Assembly: GCA_026826555.1 (NCBI GenBank) | Contig: JAKSZT010054571.1 | Coordinates: 56,110-120,109, forward strand | Reading direction: 5' to 3' | DNA: 64,000 nucleotides | Source: Tolypeutes matacus | Taxonomy: Eukaryota; Chordata; Mammalia; Cingulata; Chlamyphoridae | In this document: positions 60,922 to 64,000 of the stretch, one piece after another | Layout of the letters: each line of letters starts with the position of its first letter | How positions within the stretch are numbered: position 1 is the first letter of the stretch | Notes under the pieces: model-generated | What the model was told of the DNA's origin: nothing | Databases searched by the model: none | The model's input: only the letters and a program-made list of their open reading frames with translations | Made by a program: the position numbers and the translations under genes

Positions 60922-63909
60922 CCCTTGGAGCCTATGTAAACTGTGGAGTCAATGGAGCTTTTGGAGACTGTGGAGACTATGGAGCATGTGGAGGCCTGTG
61001 GAGCCCATGGAGCCCATGGCACCTGTGTATGCCTGTGGACCCTGTGCAGGCCAATGTAGTTTGTGTAGCATTTGGAACCCAGGGAGCCTGTGGAACTTTT
61101 GCAGGCCTATAGACCCCATGGAACCCATGGAGCTCATGCAGGCCCAGCGGGATTGTGGAGGCTATGGAACTTGTTGAGCCCAAAAAGGCTGGTTGAGGCC
61201 ATGGAGCCTGTGGAGCCTGTGCAGGACCTTGGAAAGTGTGGAGCCTGTGGACACTATGATGCCTATGAAGACACTGGAGGCCTGTGAACTCTGTGCAGAC
61301 AATGAAGCCCATGGAGCCCATGGATCTTGTGGAATTATTGGAGCCTCTGGACAGCTAAAAAGTCTGTGGAGCACATAAAGTCTGTGAAGCCCATGAAGCA
61401 TGTGTAGACAGTTCAAGCACATGGAGTCTGTGGAGCCTGTGCAGGCCAGTGGAATCTGTGGAGATTGTGGGGACCATGGATGGTGTGGAACCTGTTCAGA
61501 CCCATGGAGCCTGTGGAGCCATGGTGCCCCTGGCTTTAGTGGATAACAGTGGAGCACATGGAGCCAATGGGGCCAGTAAACATGTTGAATTCTGTGGAGC
61601 CAATGGAAACCATAGAATCTGAGCAGAACATGTGGCATGTGGATCCCATGGATCCCATCGAGGCCTGTGGAGCTGTGGATCTGGTGGAGGCCCATGGAGA
61701 CTGAAGAGCCCATGGAGCCCATGGAGACTCTGCAGGCCTGTGGAGCCTGTGGAGCTCGTCAAGCCCATGGATGCCTGTGGAGCTGGTGCATGCCCTTGCA
61801 GCCATGGAGCTTGTGAAACCTATGGAAGCCTGTGGAACCATTGGAGCCCATGAAATCTTGTGGAGCCTGTAGAACATGTGGAGACTGTTCAGGCTGTGAA
61901 GATAAGGAGCCCAAAAAGGACATGGAGACTGTGGAACCTGTGGAGCCTGTGGAGCTTGTCGAGCCTTTGGAAGCCTGAGGAGTTCTGGAGGGGCATGGAG
62001 CCTGTGGTGCCTATGAACCTGTGGAGACTTTGGAACACATGGAGGCCTGTGGAGCCTGTGCAGGCCCATGTAACCTGTGGAGATTGTTGAGCCTTAGAGT
62101 CGGAGGAGCACGTGGAGTCAGTGGAGCATGATGAGCTTGTGCAATCCCATGGATACTGAGCAGCACATGGAGTCCCTGAAGACCATGATACCCATGGAGA
62201 TCAGGAATTACATGGAGTCATGGGTATATGTGGAACCCATGGAGCCTGTGAAGACAGTTGAGGCCTGTGGAACATGTGGATCTCATGGAGCCCATGGTGT
62301 CCATGGAGACTGTTCAGGTATGGATATTGAGGAGAGTGTGGAGACTATTGAGCCAATGGAATATATGTTGGCAATAGATGTCTATGGAGCCCATGGAGCC
62401 TGTAAAGTCCTTGGAGCCAGTGGAGACCTGCAGAGCCTATGAAGGGCCCTGTAGGTCAGTGATACCTGTGGAGAATGGGCTGCCTGTGGAGACCATAGAG
62501 CCCATATACCCTGTGGAGGCAGTGTATACCAGTGGAGCCTGTGGGTCCTTTGAGCCTGTGGAGGCCCATGAAGCCAGTGGAGCCTGTATAACCCATGGAG
62601 CCTATGCAGATCCTGTGGAGCCCATAGAGCCCACGGAGACTGTAGTGACCTATGGCGTCTGTGCAGTCCTGTGGAGCTTTTTGAGGCCATGGAGACCATG
62701 AAGTCTGTGGAGACCTTGGAGTTCACAAAGCCCGTGGATCCCATTGAGCCTATGTAGGCCCACAGAGTCTTTGGAGCCTATCCAGACATGTGGAACCTGT
62801 GAAGATCATTGAGCCCATGTGGCCCATGGAGCTTTTTGAGGTACGGAGTCCAAGGACACTACAGAGAATGTGGAGCCTCTGGTGTGCATATAGCCCATGG
62901 ACACCTGTGGAGCCCATGGAGCCTTTAGAGCCTGTGGAGACTAATGAGCCCATTGAGGACTGTAGAGCCTGTACATGGTCAGGGAACCTGTGGAGGCTGG
63001 GAGCTGAGGGAGCTGGTGGATCCCATGAAGTCAGAGAGGACTGTGAAGCCCAAGGTTCCTGTGGAGCCCATGGAACCCATGGACCTCATGGATGCTGTAC
63101 AGGCCAGTGGAACCTGTGCAAACTGTGAAGCACATGGAGTCCATTGAGCTGATGGAGCTTGTAAAAGCCATGGAGATCGAGGAGCCCATGGAGACTACGT
63201 GGCTCAAGGAGGCCTGTCGAGCCTGTGCAGCCACGTGAAACACAGGGAGACTGTGAAGTCTGTGAGAATGTAGAGGCCAGTGGAACCCATGGAGCTGATG
63301 TAGCCATTGGAGGCTGAGAAACTCATGGAGGCCTACAGAGCCTATGCAGGTCTGATGATGCTGTTGAATCCATGGTGATTCTGCAGGCCTGGGAGCCTGT
63401 GGAGGCCATGGAGGCCTGTGTAGTCTGTGCAGGTGAATAGACCTCATGGAGCCATTGGCACCTGTGCAGGCCTGTGCAACATGTGGAGCCTGTGGAGCCA
63501 CTGGAGCGCATGGAGCCCATGTAACCCATGGAGCTTGTGGAGCCTGCACAACCTGTATATGTCATGGAGGACATGAAGCCTGTGCAGGCTTACGGTGCTA
63601 TACCATCTGTTTAGATCTTAGAGAAATTGGTGCCCATAGAGCCCAGTGAGGTTATGTCGGCCAATGGAACCTGTGGAGGTTGTGGAGGCTAAGGTGCCTG
63701 AGGAGCATGTGGAGGTCTGTGGAGTCTGTGGAGCCCATTTTGGGTTATGGAGTCTGTGGTACCTGTAGAGCCTCATGGAGCCTGTGGAGAATGGTTAGAC
63801 TGTGGAGCCTGTGTAGGCACATGGAAGCCATGGAAGCCTTGGAGGCCATGCAGCCCATGTAGCATGTATTGTCCATGGAGGCCTGTCAAGTCTCTGCAAG
63901 CCCATGGAG
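60922..63909 (-). repeat. 9-bp minisatellite array, inverted arm, second block
   Basis: Continues the inverted array. Its later part repeats 57.3-60.6 kb at an offset of about 3.31 kb: CCATTTTGGG at about 60424 and 63736, GAATTGGTGCCCATA near 60310 and 63626, GAGAATATAGAGG at 59950 with a variant at 63263. No supported gene. Confidence 0.9.
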
Positions 63910-64000
63910 CTATAACTCCAAGCAAGTGTGTAGCTGCCAATGAAATGAGTATACTGCTTAGTTTTGAATACTGAATAAACCACTGTATTGGCATAGCATA
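63910..64000 (-). repeat. Satellite B block, second occurrence, cut by window end
   Basis: Begins with the same junction as 60599 (CATGGAGCTATAACTCCAAG) and continues as reverse-complement satellite B, with TATTGGCATAGCATA at the window edge. Confidence 0.83.

Noticed and set aside
36068..63909. CRISPR-like array of short repeats
   Set aside because: There are no fixed-length spacers, the units are contiguous nonamers, and the context is mammalian with LINE, SINE and ERV sequences.

Overview
This is mammalian nuclear DNA with no intact host gene. It is built from tandem segmental duplications, four endogenous retrovirus (ERV) loci, a nested ERV, a LINE-1 fragment, one SINE and two satellite/minisatellite families. 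The SINE at 48868-49055 (tRNA-like head, A-rich tail, 10-bp target-site duplication) looks like the DAS-type SINEs of Xenarthra, so an armadillo, sloth or anteater is the best guess. That assignment rests on recognition and was not checked by a search.

Layout. (1) 1-36067: at least four tandem copies of a unit of about 5.9 kb. Each originally held a multi-finger C2H2 zinc-finger exon, now a pseudogene in three copies and lost from the third, plus an ERVL-like solo LTR with a 5-bp target duplication that is older than the amplification. A betaretrovirus-like ERV with lysine-type primer binding site (5532-14729) sits at the border of copies 1 and 2. A second, short ERV is nested inside it (8120-10847): two LTRs of about 470 bp, a perfect 6-bp target duplication, no gag-pro-pol, and a long open env frame of gammaretroviral/D type. 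Copy 3 is interrupted by a minus-strand gammaretrovirus-like ERV with a threonine tRNA primer site (23370-29654). (2) 36068-43007: a minisatellite built from a degenerate 9-bp unit (GGCTCCAYR) with higher-order periodicity of about 1.5 kb. (3) 43008-54660: a spacer with a second gammaretrovirus-like ERV, about 4 kb of a second satellite (about 115-bp monomers, 230-bp dimers), an ERVL integrase/dUTPase fragment with its 3' LTR, and an L1 ORF2 fragment. (4) 54661-64000: the same 9-bp minisatellite in the opposite orientation, punctuated by inverted pieces of the second satellite.

Nothing here works as an operon or pathway. The genes are decayed copies whose breaks record order of events: solo LTR, then unit amplification, then later ERV entries. 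The two strongest leads are the inverted pair of 9-bp arrays (about 6.9 and 9.2 kb, separated by about 11.7 kb), which could form a very large imperfect palindrome, and the nested env-only ERV, whose frame stays open although its two LTRs differ by about 5 percent by eye.

Limits: boundaries of degenerate repeats are good to tens of bases only. Family names come from motifs and layout read by eye. Several apparent open frames begin at non-ATG codons, and every long frame inside the 9-bp arrays is an artefact of a repeat unit divisible by three.
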